A stretch of DNA of 64,000 nucleotides from NCEH01 sp043195195 (GTDB lineage: Bacteria; Pseudomonadota; Alphaproteobacteria; Rhizobiales; Xanthobacteraceae): assembly GCF_043195195.1 (NCBI RefSeq), contig NZ_JBAFWT010000003.1:230830-294829 (forward strand), given 5' to 3'. The position numbers were made by a program, and so were the translations under genes. Each line of letters opens with the position of its first letter. The stretch's first letter is position 1. The notes under the pieces are model-generated. The model was given only the letters and a program-made list of their open reading frames with translations, ran no database searches and was not told where the DNA came from. Below are positions 46,364 to 54,703 of this stretch, piece by piece.

Positions 46364-46800
46364 TGGCATACCCCATTCCCACACGCGAGAGCATCACGGA
46401 CACGACTCCCCTGCGGCTGTGCGTGGCGGCATCACTCGCCTTTCCGGACGGCTCAATTACCGCGTCTAGCCTGCGGCGGGAATCCCTCAAAGGGCGGCTT
46501 GCGGTGATGCGGGTCGCGAACAAAGATTACACGACGCTTAAAGCGATAGAGGAGATGATGGGGCAATGCCGCGTCCAGCCAAAGGAGCCCGCCTGTGGCT
46601 CCAGCCCGCCGAGACAGACCCACGCACGGGCATCGTCAGGAAGCAATCCGTCTGGGTCATTAGGGATGGAGGAGCGAAAGTTAGCACTGGATGCGCTCCA
46701 CGCGAGCGTGAAGATGCTGAACGAAAGCTCGCAGCGTACATCACCACGAAATACCAAGTCCCTCGGGACCGGGGCCGTCATCCCACTGAAATCTCCATAG
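46363..46800 (+). CDS. xis: Excisionase-like HTH protein overlapping integrase
   Basis: 145 residues from MAYPIPTRESITDTTPLRLC. The N-terminal part AASLAFPDGSITASSLRRESLKGRLAVMRVANKDYTTLKAIEEMM is a MerR/AlpA-like winged helix found before integrase genes. The last 78 codons overlap the integrase start out of frame; the tail (REPAC... to VIPLKSP) resembles tails of related proteins. It should bend the att site for excision. Confidence 0.7.
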   Translation: MAYPIPTRESITDTTPLRLCVAASLAFPDGSITASSLRRESLKGRLAVMRVANKDYTTLKAIEEMMGQCRVQPKEPACGSSPPRQTHARASSGSNPSGSLGMEERKLALDALHASVKMLNESSQRTSPRNTKSLGTGAVIPLKSP

Positions 46801-47771
46801 CTGACGTCCTGAACATTTACCAGATCGACGTGGCGCCACACCAGGCGCGACCGAAAGAGGTAAGGCAGCGCGTCATCAAGCTGTCTGAGTTTTGGGGTAG
46901 GAAGACCCTATCCGATGTCAACGGCCGCGCCTGCCGAGATTATGTCGAGTGGCGCACGAAGCAGACGATCAAAGCCGCCAGGCCGGAAGCAACGGGGAAA
47001 CCAGCGCGGTTTGTCACGCCTGCGGGAGCGAGGCGCGAGCTGGAAGACCTGCGGTCCGCTATCAACCACCATCGCAAAGAGGGGCTGTGCTCCGAGGTGA
47101 TCGAGGTGGTGTTGCCGGACAAATCACCGCCGCGCGAGAGGTGGCTCACGCGATCCGAGGCGGCAAGGCTGCTATGGGCAGCTATTCGCTACCGTGAAAC
47201 CCAAAAGGGCAGCGCGACGGACCGCAAGAGCCGCTGGCACGTCGCTCGCTTTGTGTTGATCGGATTGTACACCGGCACGCGCGCCGGGGCGATATGCGCA
47301 GCCGGCTTTAAACCGGGAGAGGGCCGCGCCTGGATCGACCTTGAGCGCGGCGTCTTCTACCGGCGCGGGGATGGGGAAAAGCTCACCAACAAGCGCAGAC
47401 CGTCCATCCGCCTACCTGGCCGGCTCCTCGCCCATATCCGCCGTTGGCACGAGATCAGCCCAACCAAGCAGGCTGTGGTGGAATTCAACGGGCGGCAGAT
47501 CGGGACGATTCGCAAAGCCTTCGCGGCCGTGGCCGCAGACGCGGGGCTTGATCAGAGCGTCACGCCGCACATCCTCCGGCACACCTGCGCGACATGGATG
47601 ATGCTCAACGGTGCGGACCTTTGGGAGGCGGCCGGCTATCTCGGGATGACGGTTGAGCAATTGCAGAGCACATATGGCCATCACCACCCGGACCATCAGG
47701 CCGGCGCCGCTGCGGCCGCGACGGGCAAGGCGCCTGCGGCCAAGCCGGAGCGCAAGGTGATCTCGCTTTAG
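46566..47771 (+). CDS. int: Tyrosine-recombinase integrase
   Basis: 401 residues. N-terminal arm-type and core-binding domains, then the catalytic domain: LYTGTRAGAI (Arg239), TPHILRHTCATW (His335-x-x-Arg338), AGYLGMTVEQLQSTYGHHHPD with nucleophile Tyr370. The third His/Trp is replaced by Met in LGM. It integrates the phage at the tRNA-Pro gene 62 nt downstream. The start overlaps the xis frame by 235 nt. Confidence 0.92.
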   Translation: MPRPAKGARLWLQPAETDPRTGIVRKQSVWVIRDGGAKVSTGCAPREREDAERKLAAYITTKYQVPRDRGRHPTEISIADVLNIYQIDVAPHQARPKEVRQRVIKLSEFWGRKTLSDVNGRACRDYVEWRTKQTIKAARPEATGKPARFVTPAGARRELEDLRSAINHHRKEGLCSEVIEVVLPDKSPPRERWLTRSEAARLLWAAIRYRETQKGSATDRKSRWHVARFVLIGLYTGTRAGAICAAGFKPGEGRAWIDLERGVFYRRGDGEKLTNKRRPSIRLPGRLLAHIRRWHEISPTKQAVVEFNGRQIGTIRKAFAAVAADAGLDQSVTPHILRHTCATWMMLNGADLWEAAGYLGMTVEQLQSTYGHHHPDHQAGAAAAATGKAPAAKPERKVISL

Positions 47772-47812
47772 GTTTCTGTCCCTGTATCTGTCCCAGTCCG
47801 AGGGACAGAAAC
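47772..47812 (+). terminator. Long hairpin after integrase
   Basis: GTTTCTGTCCC pairs with GGGACAGAAAC (11 bp perfect, 19-nt loop). It begins one base after the int stop. The loop repeats CTGTCCC, so the element may be a terminator, an integrase arm site or both. Confidence 0.5.
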
Positions 47813-47832
47813 TCACCGGCCTTTGATTTCCC

Positions 47833-47909
47833 TGGTCGGAGTGGCAGGATTTGAACCTGCGACCCCCACGTCCCGAACGTGGTGCGCTACCGGACTGCGC
47901 TACACTCCG
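47833..47909 (-). tRNA. tRNA-Pro (CGG), probable attachment site
   Basis: CGGAGTG acceptor, D-arm TAGCGCAGTCCGGTAGCGCA, anticodon stem CCACG / CGTGG with loop TTCGGGA (anticodon CGG), T-arm with GGTTCAAATCC, and CCA encoded. The 3' end faces the integrase gene, as expected when a phage recombines into the 3' half of a tRNA. The matching copy at the other prophage end is not in this window. Confidence 0.93.
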
Positions 47910-48043
47910 AACCAGGGCGCTGCCTCTAACACGCGCTTTGGGAGGGAAGCAAGCGCGTTCTCGTTTCGCCTTCGCTTGAACCCCCATCGCCCGCGTGCCA
48001 TACGAGGCCGCCTGTTACAGGACAGCGAGTGAGGAGTGGTGGA

Positions 48044-48871
48044 ATGTCGAGCGACAGCAACGCGAGCGGTCTCATGAAAGGCAAGCGCGGGCTGATTCTC
48101 GGCGTCGCCAACAATCGGTCGATCGCATATGGCATTGCCAAGTCCGCGCGTGCCCACGGCGCCGAGATTGCCCTCACCTATCAGGGCGAGGCGCTGAAGA
48201 AGCGAGTCGAACCTCTCGCCGCCGAACTTGGCGCTCATCTGGTCGGCCATTGCGACGTCACCGAACCCGCCACGCTGGACGCGGTCTTCGCAGAAACGCA
48301 GAAGCTGTTCGGCAGCATCGACTTCCTGGTCCATTGCATCGCCTTTTCCAACAAGGACGAGTTGGACGGGCGCTACGTCGACACGACGGCGGACAATTTC
48401 GCCAAGACCATGTTCATCTCCTGCTACTCGTTCACAGCCATTGCCCAGCGGGCGGAAAAGCTGATGACCAATGGCGGCTCGCTGGTCACCCTCACCTATT
48501 ACGGCGCCGAAAAGTGGATGCCGCACTACAACGTGATGGGTGTCGCAAAGGCCGCGCTTGAAGCCTCCGTGCGCTATCTGGCCGCAGACCTCGGACCGAA
48601 GAACATTCGGGTGAATGCAATTTCGGCCGGCCCGATCAAGACTCTGGCGGCCTCGGGAATCGGGGATTTCCGCTACATCCTCAAATGGAACGAGCTAAAC
48701 TCGCCGCTCCGCCGCACCGTGACGACTGACGAGGTGGGCGATGCCGGCGTCTATCTGATTTCCGATCTCTCGCGCGGTGTCACCGGTGAGATACATCATG
48801 TGGACGCGGGTTATCATATCGTTGGCATGAAGCATCCCGACGCGCCGGATCTAGCGCTCGTGCGGGATTGA
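48044..48871 (+). CDS. fabI: Enoyl-[acyl-carrier-protein] reductase
   Basis: 275 residues of the short-chain dehydrogenase fold: GLILGVANNRSIAYGIA (NADH site), LVHCIAFSNKDEL, TLTYYGAEKWMPHYNVMGVAKAALE with catalytic Tyr162 and Lys169, RVNAISAGPIKTLAASGI. It carries out the last reduction of fatty-acid elongation and is the triclosan target type. ATG at 48044 follows GAGGAGTGGTGGA; MKGKRG at residue 11 is the alternative start. First host gene beyond the prophage. Confidence 0.92.
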   Translation: MSSDSNASGLMKGKRGLILGVANNRSIAYGIAKSARAHGAEIALTYQGEALKKRVEPLAAELGAHLVGHCDVTEPATLDAVFAETQKLFGSIDFLVHCIAFSNKDELDGRYVDTTADNFAKTMFISCYSFTAIAQRAEKLMTNGGSLVTLTYYGAEKWMPHYNVMGVAKAALEASVRYLAADLGPKNIRVNAISAGPIKTLAASGIGDFRYILKWNELNSPLRRTVTTDEVGDAGVYLISDLSRGVTGEIHHVDAGYHIVGMKHPDAPDLALVRD

Positions 48872-48881
48872 GGAGACGCCG

Positions 48882-49436
48882 ATGATTCGCTCCGCCCTGG
48901 CAAATTTCCGCGCACTGATTCTGGGCTTGGCCCTGGTCGCCGCTGCTGGCGCCGCCCAGGCGCAGACCCAGATGCAGGTCCTGGTTCCCATGGGCTCGGG
49001 TGGCGCGCCGCCCGATTTCAACGCCTATCCCTTGCGCGACCGCCTGTTCGGGCCGGGAGGGGCTGTTTTCCCCGATTATGTCAATCCGCCCACCGAGGGG
49101 GCGCCCGCGGGCAGCCCGCCGGCTTATGTGATTGGTTCGGGCCCAGGGATTCTATTCGCCGCCGGCACCGCCGACCTGCTCTGCCAGCCCGCCGGTCGGC
49201 CGCAAATCCAGGTGGTCAGAGCGCCAGCGGGTGCCAAGCTTTCGGTTGCGCCGGGTGCGTTCGCCGTGACGGGGACCGATGCCGGCTCCACCCTGTGCTA
49301 CGGCAAGCCCATGGTGGGTAATGTGGTACGCCTTTCGGGCAAAGGTCCCCGCTCCGGCGGCGCCGTGGTTCTGCGCGTGACATATCCGCCGCTCGGCGCG
49401 TGGTACGATCACCAAGTCAATCTCCCCGCCCGTTGA
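48882..49436 (+). CDS. Secreted protein, paralogue A
   Basis: 184 residues. Signal peptide residues 1-27 (ALVAAAGAAQAQ cleavage). The C-terminal half shares with the next gene ILFAAGTADLLC, IQVVRAPAGAKLSVAPGAFAVTGTDAG, LCYGKP and RVTYPPLGAWYDHQVNLPAR. The extra central part is Pro/Gly-rich. A likely periplasmic or outer-surface protein of unknown function, 10 nt after fabI. Confidence 0.7.
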   Translation: MIRSALANFRALILGLALVAAAGAAQAQTQMQVLVPMGSGGAPPDFNAYPLRDRLFGPGGAVFPDYVNPPTEGAPAGSPPAYVIGSGPGILFAAGTADLLCQPAGRPQIQVVRAPAGAKLSVAPGAFAVTGTDAGSTLCYGKPMVGNVVRLSGKGPRSGGAVVLRVTYPPLGAWYDHQVNLPAR

Positions 49437-49507
49437 GTCACGCCCGGCCCCCGAAGGCCGTGCGCGTACCGGGACCGGGGGCACAAAAGGGGGCGACGAC
49501 GGGGGTC

Positions 49508-49945
49508 ATGTCACCAAGGGCACTGTCACCAAGGAAAAAGCCGCCGAGAGCGCTAGTCGCTACGGCCGCTTTCCTCGCCGTCGCAGCGGCGCAGACGCCG
49601 GCCTTGGCCGGCCATGAAAACGATCCCGATGCCTATGTGACCAACTACTACACCGGCGGCGGAAGCGACGGGGTTCTGTTTGCAGCCGGCACGACCGACC
49701 AGAGATGCACCAATATCGGCCCGCCGGCGATCGAGGTCATCAACGCATCGCCCGGCGTGCATCTGTCCATCCGGCCGGGCACGTTTGTCGTTACCGGGAC
49801 CGATTATGGCTACATGGTGTGCCAGGGGCAGCGCATTCCCGGCACCATCGTCACCGGCACAGGCACGGGCAGCGCACAGATCCGCGTTACGTACCCGCCC
49901 ATCGGTCAGTGGTACACGCACACGCTGACCCTGCCTGGGCGGTGA
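49508..49945 (+). CDS. Secreted protein, paralogue B
   Basis: 145 residues from MSPRALSPRKKPPRALVATA; signal peptide with basic n-region and ALAG cleavage at about residue 34. Shares VLFAAGTTDQRC, IEVINASPGVHLSIRPGTFVVTGTDYG and RVTYPPIGQWYTHTLTLPGR with the preceding gene, so tandem duplication is clear. Two conserved Cys probably form a disulfide. An earlier start at 49400 would read through the end of the previous gene. Confidence 0.65.
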   Translation: MSPRALSPRKKPPRALVATAAFLAVAAAQTPALAGHENDPDAYVTNYYTGGGSDGVLFAAGTTDQRCTNIGPPAIEVINASPGVHLSIRPGTFVVTGTDYGYMVCQGQRIPGTIVTGTGTGSAQIRVTYPPIGQWYTHTLTLPGR

Positions 49946-49949
49946 GACG

Positions 49950-50534
49950 ATGACACGGCTGTTCCTGGTACGACACGGCGAAACAGACTGGAACGTCGCC
50001 GGCCGCCTTCAGGGGCGGCACGATATTCCGCTGAACAGCCTAGGGCGCGCTCAGGCGGCCCAGGTGGGGCGCGTGCTGCACCAATTGGCGGGAGACGTGG
50101 TGGAGATGACATTCGTCTCGAGCCCGCTCTCGCGTGCCGTGGAAACCATGCGCATCCTGCGCAGCGCGCTGGACCTTCCCGCCTCAGGATATCATTTGGA
50201 TCCGCATCTGGCAGAACTCTCGTTCGGCCGCTGGGAGGGCAGCACCTGGCCGGAGCTGAAGCGCCGCGACAATCTCGCGGTGCGGGCGCGGGAACTGGCG
50301 CCCTGGGCCTTTGTACCGCCGGATGGCGAGAGCTATGAGATGCTATGCGTGCGCGCGAGCGCGGCCCTGGACCGGCTAGAAGGTCGGGACGCCGTGGTCG
50401 TGACCCACGGCGGCGTCATCCGCGCCCTGCTTCACGCGAGGGCCGGCATGCCCCAGGAAGAAGCGGCCCTGCTCCCGGTGCGCCAGGGTGCGGTCTATGT
50501 GCTGGCTGGCGGGGGATTTCGCGTCGCCGACTGA
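49950..50534 (+). CDS. Histidine phosphatase family protein
   Basis: 194 residues: TRLFLVRHGETDWN (Arg8-His9-Gly10), GRLQGRHDIPLN, SPLSRAVETM, ELSFGRWEG and VVVTHGGVIRAL (second catalytic His). Phosphoglycerate-mutase-like phosphatase, perhaps an alpha-ribazole or broad phosphatase. Starts 4 nt after the previous gene. Confidence 0.85.
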   Translation: MTRLFLVRHGETDWNVAGRLQGRHDIPLNSLGRAQAAQVGRVLHQLAGDVVEMTFVSSPLSRAVETMRILRSALDLPASGYHLDPHLAELSFGRWEGSTWPELKRRDNLAVRARELAPWAFVPPDGESYEMLCVRASAALDRLEGRDAVVVTHGGVIRALLHARAGMPQEEAALLPVRQGAVYVLAGGGFRVAD

Positions 50535-50575
50535 CGAATTGTTGTCTTGGCAGCATCTTGGCGGCCGCTCGTCGA

Positions 50576-51895
50576 TCAGCTGACCGCGCCTGCCGTCTTC
50601 TGCCGGTGCAGCACTGGCGGCCGCGACACCAGCAGCTTGTCGATCCGGCGCCCGTCCATGTCCACGATCTCGAAGCGCCACCCGAGTGCATCGAAAACCG
50701 CCCCGACTTCAGGCAACTCCTTGATCTGCGAAAGGGCGAAGCCGGCAACGGTGTGAAAGCCGCGGTCCACCGGAAAATTCACCTGCAGCACCTCACGCAG
50801 TTCATCGACCGGCGCATCGCCTGAAATCAGGAACGATCCATCCTGCCGCCCCACAACATGGGGCTCGTCATGCTGGTTGTCGTCGGAGATGGAGCCGGTG
50901 ATGGCCGCAAGCAGGTCGTAGCCTGTGACCACGCCGACCATATCGCCATATTCATCCACGACGATGCCCATCGGCACCTCGGCGCCACGCAGGGTGCGCA
51001 TGGCTTCCAGCGCGCCGACCGTTTCAACCAGGAAGGTGACGGGTTGAACGAATGTCCGCGGATCGGGCATCTCACCCTTCAGATAGGCGTCGAGAAGGCG
51101 CTTGGCCTGAATCACTCCGACGGTTTCCTCGGGAGATTTGTCGCACGCAGGCAATCGGCTGTGGGGCGTGTTGAGGATGATGTCGCGCACCTCATCGGCG
51201 CTACCGGAAATATCCACCCATTCGACATCGGGGCGGGGAGTCATGATCGCCGTCACCGGCCGATCGGCGAGCCGCATAACACCCGAAATCATGCGGCGCT
51301 CGGCGGGGTCGATGACGCCGGCCGTTTCCGCCTCATTGATGATGGCGCGAATCTCCTCGTCGGTGACGCCCCCTTCTTTCCCGCCGGAATTTCCCATCAG
51401 CCGCAGCACGCCGCGGGTGGAAACATCGAGCACCCACACAATCGGTGCGCCGACCTTGGCAAGACCCACCATCATCGGTGCGACGATGCAGGCAAGCCGC
51501 TCGGGGTTCTGCAACGCGAGCCGTTTCGGGATCAATTCCCCCACCACGAGGGAGATATAGGTGATGCCGGCAACAGCGATCGTATAGCCGATCGGTTCTG
51601 CAAGGCGCGTGACAAGGCCCATGTCCTCCAAAACCAGACCGAGATAGGCACCAAGGCTCGCGCCGGAAAAGGCGCCGGCCAGAATGCCGATCAGGGTAAT
51701 GCCGATCTGGACGGTTGAAAGGAAGCGGCCCGGCTCCGCACCCAAGGCGAGGGCGGCCTTGGCGCCTTTATGCCCTTGGTCCGCCTTGTGCTGCAATCGT
51801 GCCGGGCGGGCCGAGACGATGGACAGTTCCGCAGCAGCAAGAACAGCGTTCAGGAGAACGAGAAAAAGGACAATAACGATTTCTAGTATCGGCAT
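50576..51895 (-). CDS. HlyC/CorC-type transporter-associated membrane protein
   Basis: 439 residues from MPILEIVIVLFLVLLNAVLA. A CNNM transmembrane domain (1-190) has AAELSIVSARPARLQ, TVQIGITLIGILAGAF, VVGELIPKRLALQ. Two CBS domains follow (PVTAIMTPRPDVEWVD, TFVQPVTFLVETV), then a CorC_HlyC domain with VDRGFHTVAGFAL. Probable magnesium/cobalt efflux-type membrane protein. The longer frame start is rejected. Confidence 0.88.
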   Translation of the reverse strand: MPILEIVIVLFLVLLNAVLAAAELSIVSARPARLQHKADQGHKGAKAALALGAEPGRFLSTVQIGITLIGILAGAFSGASLGAYLGLVLEDMGLVTRLAEPIGYTIAVAGITYISLVVGELIPKRLALQNPERLACIVAPMMVGLAKVGAPIVWVLDVSTRGVLRLMGNSGGKEGGVTDEEIRAIINEAETAGVIDPAERRMISGVMRLADRPVTAIMTPRPDVEWVDISGSADEVRDIILNTPHSRLPACDKSPEETVGVIQAKRLLDAYLKGEMPDPRTFVQPVTFLVETVGALEAMRTLRGAEVPMGIVVDEYGDMVGVVTGYDLLAAITGSISDDNQHDEPHVVGRQDGSFLISGDAPVDELREVLQVNFPVDRGFHTVAGFALSQIKELPEVGAVFDALGWRFEIVDMDGRRIDKLLVSRPPVLHRQKTAGAVS

Positions 51896-52029
51896 GGCGG
51901 GAAAATTGGACCCTTCCGTCCGCCCCTCCATAGCACAGCAGCGCCACGGTGGGCGAGCCGATGCGGTATTTTCGTGGATGCGCGGCTTTATCGCGGCCAT
52001 ACCGACCCGCAGGAAGACGCGCGGGGAGA

Positions 52030-52058
52030 TTGTGCTTTTGCCCGGACCGACCTAGACA
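52030..52058 (+). promoter_or_regulatory. Putative aroC promoter
   Basis: TTGTGC, 17-nt spacer, TAGACA lies 28 nt before the aroC ATG in the 190-nt divergent gap. Confidence 0.45.
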
Positions 52059-52085
52059 GCCTCAGCGCATCGAGACAGGCGGACC

Positions 52086-53201
52086 ATGTCCTTCAACACG
52101 TTCGGCCATATGTTCCGGGTCACAACATTCGGCGAGAGCCACGGCACCGCCATCGGCTGCGTCGTCGATGGCTGCCCGCCAGGCCTTCGTTTCACGTTGG
52201 ATGAGATTCAGGCGGCACTGGACCGGCGCCGGCCCGGCCAATCGCGCTTCACGACTCAAAGGCGCGAACCGGATCAGGTCCGCATCCTGTCGGGTACGCT
52301 GGACCATGCCGAAGGCGGACTCGTGACGACCGGCACACCTGTGACGATGCTGATTGAGAATGTGGACCAGCGCTCAAAGGATTATTCCGATATCGCGGGC
52401 AGCTATCGGCCCGGTCATGCGGATTTCACCTACGACATAAAATACGGGATCCGCGACCATCGCGGCGGCGGCCGGTCCTCCGCGCGTGAGACCGCGACAC
52501 GGGTAGCCGCAGGCGCGCTCGCCGCCAAGGTGCTGCCGCACGTGCAAGTGCGCGCCGCCTTGGTGCAAATCGGCGAGATCGAGATCGACCGCACCCGCTG
52601 GGACTGGGCGCAGGTGGACGAAAATCCCTTCTTCTGCCCGGATGCCGAGACAGTGCCGCTCTGGACGGACTATCTCGATGCCATTCGCAAGCGCGGATCT
52701 TCCGTCGGCGCAGTAGTGGAAGTTGTGGCAGAGGGCGTGCCCGCCGGTCTCGGCGCACCCATCTACGCCAAGCTCGATGCGGATCTCGCCGCGGCCTTCA
52801 TGAGCATCAACGCCGTGAAAGGCGTGGAGATCGGCGAAGGCTTCAACGCCGCCCGGCTCACGGGGGAAGAGAACGCCGACGAGATGCGGCTCGGCAATGA
52901 GGGGTATCCCGCCTTCCTCTCGAACCATGCCGGCGGGATCCTGGGCGGCATTTCCACAGGAGCCCCCATCGTGGGGCGCTTCGCGGTGAAACCGACCTCC
53001 TCGATCCTGACGCCCCGACGCACCGTCGACAAGTTCGGCACCGAGACCGACCTGATCACCAAAGGGCGGCATGATCCCTGCGTCGGCATTCGCGCCGTGC
53101 CGGTCGGGGAGGCGATGATGTGGTGCGTGCTCGCCGACCATTTGCTGCGCCATCGCGGCCAAGTGGGATCAAGCCCGCAATGGCCGTTTGCAAAAACCTG
53201 A
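52086..53201 (+). CDS. aroC: Chorismate synthase
   Basis: 371 residues: FRVTTFGESHGTAIGCVVDGCPPGL, RRRPGQSRFTTQRREPDQV, SYRPGHADFTYDIKYGIRDHRGGGRSSARETA (FMN/EPSP-site signature), GNEGYPAFLSNHAGGILGGISTG, KGRHDPCVG. Converts EPSP to chorismate. The length is normal for the family. Confidence 0.95.
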   Translation: MSFNTFGHMFRVTTFGESHGTAIGCVVDGCPPGLRFTLDEIQAALDRRRPGQSRFTTQRREPDQVRILSGTLDHAEGGLVTTGTPVTMLIENVDQRSKDYSDIAGSYRPGHADFTYDIKYGIRDHRGGGRSSARETATRVAAGALAAKVLPHVQVRAALVQIGEIEIDRTRWDWAQVDENPFFCPDAETVPLWTDYLDAIRKRGSSVGAVVEVVAEGVPAGLGAPIYAKLDADLAAAFMSINAVKGVEIGEGFNAARLTGEENADEMRLGNEGYPAFLSNHAGGILGGISTGAPIVGRFAVKPTSSILTPRRTVDKFGTETDLITKGRHDPCVGIRAVPVGEAMMWCVLADHLLRHRGQVGSSPQWPFAKT

Positions 53202-53219
53202 ATTCAGTCACACTGAATT
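53201..53219. promoter_or_regulatory. Inverted repeat upstream of the HTH-ribB gene
   Basis: AATTCAGT-CAC-ACTGAATT is a perfect palindrome with 8-bp arms starting at the last base of the aroC stop. The half-site recurs as CACTGAAATT at 53236-53245 over the -35 region. A candidate autoregulatory operator for the N-terminal HTH of RibB. Confidence 0.5.
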
Positions 53220-53232
53220 TTTAAAATTTTCA

Positions 53233-53261
53233 TTGTCACTGAAATTCGGTACTGCTAGCTT
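53233..53261 (+). promoter_or_regulatory. Putative promoter of the HTH-ribB gene, possibly leaderless
   Basis: TTGTCA (53233-53238), 17-nt spacer, TAGCTT (53256-53261). The start codon at 53268 lies about 7 nt past the -10 box and no Shine-Dalgarno is seen, so the mRNA may start at the ATG. Confidence 0.4.
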
Positions 53262-53267
53262 GCCCCT

Positions 53268-54578
53268 ATGAAGCTCGCGGAATGGCTCGAAATCACCGGG
53301 ACCAAGCGCAGCGCCTTTGCCAAGCAGGTGGGGCTTTCCCCCGCTAGCGTGACGGCGCTGTGCAACGACGCGCGTGCGTGGATTTCTCGCGAGACCGCAG
53401 AGCGGATCGCGGCCGCCACGGGCCATGCGGTCACACCCAATGATTTTCTCGGCCTGCCCGCGCCCCGCATTCGAGGTTTGCCCGTGACCGATTCCGTTCA
53501 ATCCCGCGTTCAACTTGCCATCGAAGCCATTGCCCGTGGCGAAATGGTCGTGGTCACTGATGATGACGACCGTGAGAATGAAGGCGATCTCATCCTCGCC
53601 GCTTCGCTCGCCACGCCGGAGAAGATGGCCTTCGTCATCCGCAATACGTCGGGCATCGTCTGCACGCCGGTGCCCGCCTCGGAGGCTAAGCGCCTGCGCC
53701 TGGAACCCATGGTGGCGAACAATGATGCCCCCATGGGCACCGCCTTCACGGTTTCCATCGACGTGCGGCACGGCACCACCACTGGCATTTCGGCCGAGGA
53801 GCGCACCAACACCGTGCGCGCGCTTGCCAATCCCAACATGGGCGCCGGCGATTTCGTGCGGCCCGGCCACGTTTTCCCGCTGATCGCCAAGGACGGCGGC
53901 GTGCTCATGCGCTCGGGCCATACGGAAGCGGCGGTGGACCTGTGCCGCCTCGCCGGCCTGCCGCCCATCGGCGTGATCGCCGAATTGGTGAATGACGACG
54001 GCACGATGCAGCGCGGCCCCCAGGTGACCGCGTTCGCGGAAAAGCACGGCCTCCACCGCATCTCCGTCGCCGACCTCATCGCCTATCGCCAGGCGCGCGA
54101 GAAGCTCGTCACCCGCTCGGCCGAATTCCCGGTGCCCACCAGCGTCGGCGAATTGCAGGGCTTCTCCTTCATCACCCCGTTCGATTCCGTGAACCATCTC
54201 GCGCTCGTCTACGGCCGCATCGGCGATGGTGAGAAGGTGCTGGTGCGCCTGCACCGCGCCGACCCGGTGGCCGATGCCTTCATGGGGGCCAAGGTGATCC
54301 AGAAGGCGCTGGAACGCATCAAGGCGGAGGGCCGGGGCGTGCTGGTCTATCTGCGTGACGGCACGGCCGGCGTTCCGCCCACCGCCATGGGCCCCGGTGA
54401 GAAGACCCCGAGCGAGCTTGAGCGCGACCGGCATTGGCGCGAAGTGGGCCTCGGCGCCCAGATCCTGCGCGATCTCGGCATCGTGTCCATCCGCCTCCTC
54501 GCATCCAAAGCCCGCACTTATGTGGGACTTGCCGGCTTCGGCATTGAAATCGTCGAGACTGAGCCCCTGGAAAGCTGA
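53268..54578 (+). CDS. ribB: 3,4-dihydroxy-2-butanone-4-phosphate synthase with N-terminal HTH and GCHII-like C-terminus
   Basis: 436 residues. Residues 1-68 form an XRE-like HTH (RSAFAKQVGLSPASVTALCND). Residues 75-280 are DHBP synthase: VVVTDDDDRENEGDLILAA, GIVCTPV, TTTGISAEERTNTVRAL, RPGHVFPLIAKDGGVLMRSGHTEAAVDL. Residues 300-430 resemble GTP cyclohydrolase II but lack the three-Cys zinc site, so that half is probably inactive. It makes the four-carbon unit of riboflavin. The HTH fusion and upstream palindrome suggest self-regulation. Confidence 0.85.
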   Translation: MKLAEWLEITGTKRSAFAKQVGLSPASVTALCNDARAWISRETAERIAAATGHAVTPNDFLGLPAPRIRGLPVTDSVQSRVQLAIEAIARGEMVVVTDDDDRENEGDLILAASLATPEKMAFVIRNTSGIVCTPVPASEAKRLRLEPMVANNDAPMGTAFTVSIDVRHGTTTGISAEERTNTVRALANPNMGAGDFVRPGHVFPLIAKDGGVLMRSGHTEAAVDLCRLAGLPPIGVIAELVNDDGTMQRGPQVTAFAEKHGLHRISVADLIAYRQAREKLVTRSAEFPVPTSVGELQGFSFITPFDSVNHLALVYGRIGDGEKVLVRLHRADPVADAFMGAKVIQKALERIKAEGRGVLVYLRDGTAGVPPTAMGPGEKTPSELERDRHWREVGLGAQILRDLGIVSIRLLASKARTYVGLAGFGIEIVETEPLES

Positions 54579-54598
54579 GCCCCTCAATTCGCACGAAC

Positions 54599-54631
54599 AG
54601 CCGCCGTGGCGGGAAACACGGCGGCTAACCT
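54599..54631 (+). terminator. Intrinsic terminator after HTH-ribB
   Basis: AGCCGCCGTG pairs with CACGGCGGCT (10 bp, 8-nt loop), followed by AACCTCTTTT. Good terminator shape. Confidence 0.7.
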
Positions 54632-54703
54632 CTTTTGCAGCACGCCGGTTGGTGGCAGCATGCGTCGATCGTTTCGCCGCGTCTGACACCTCCCGGAGGC
54701 GCC

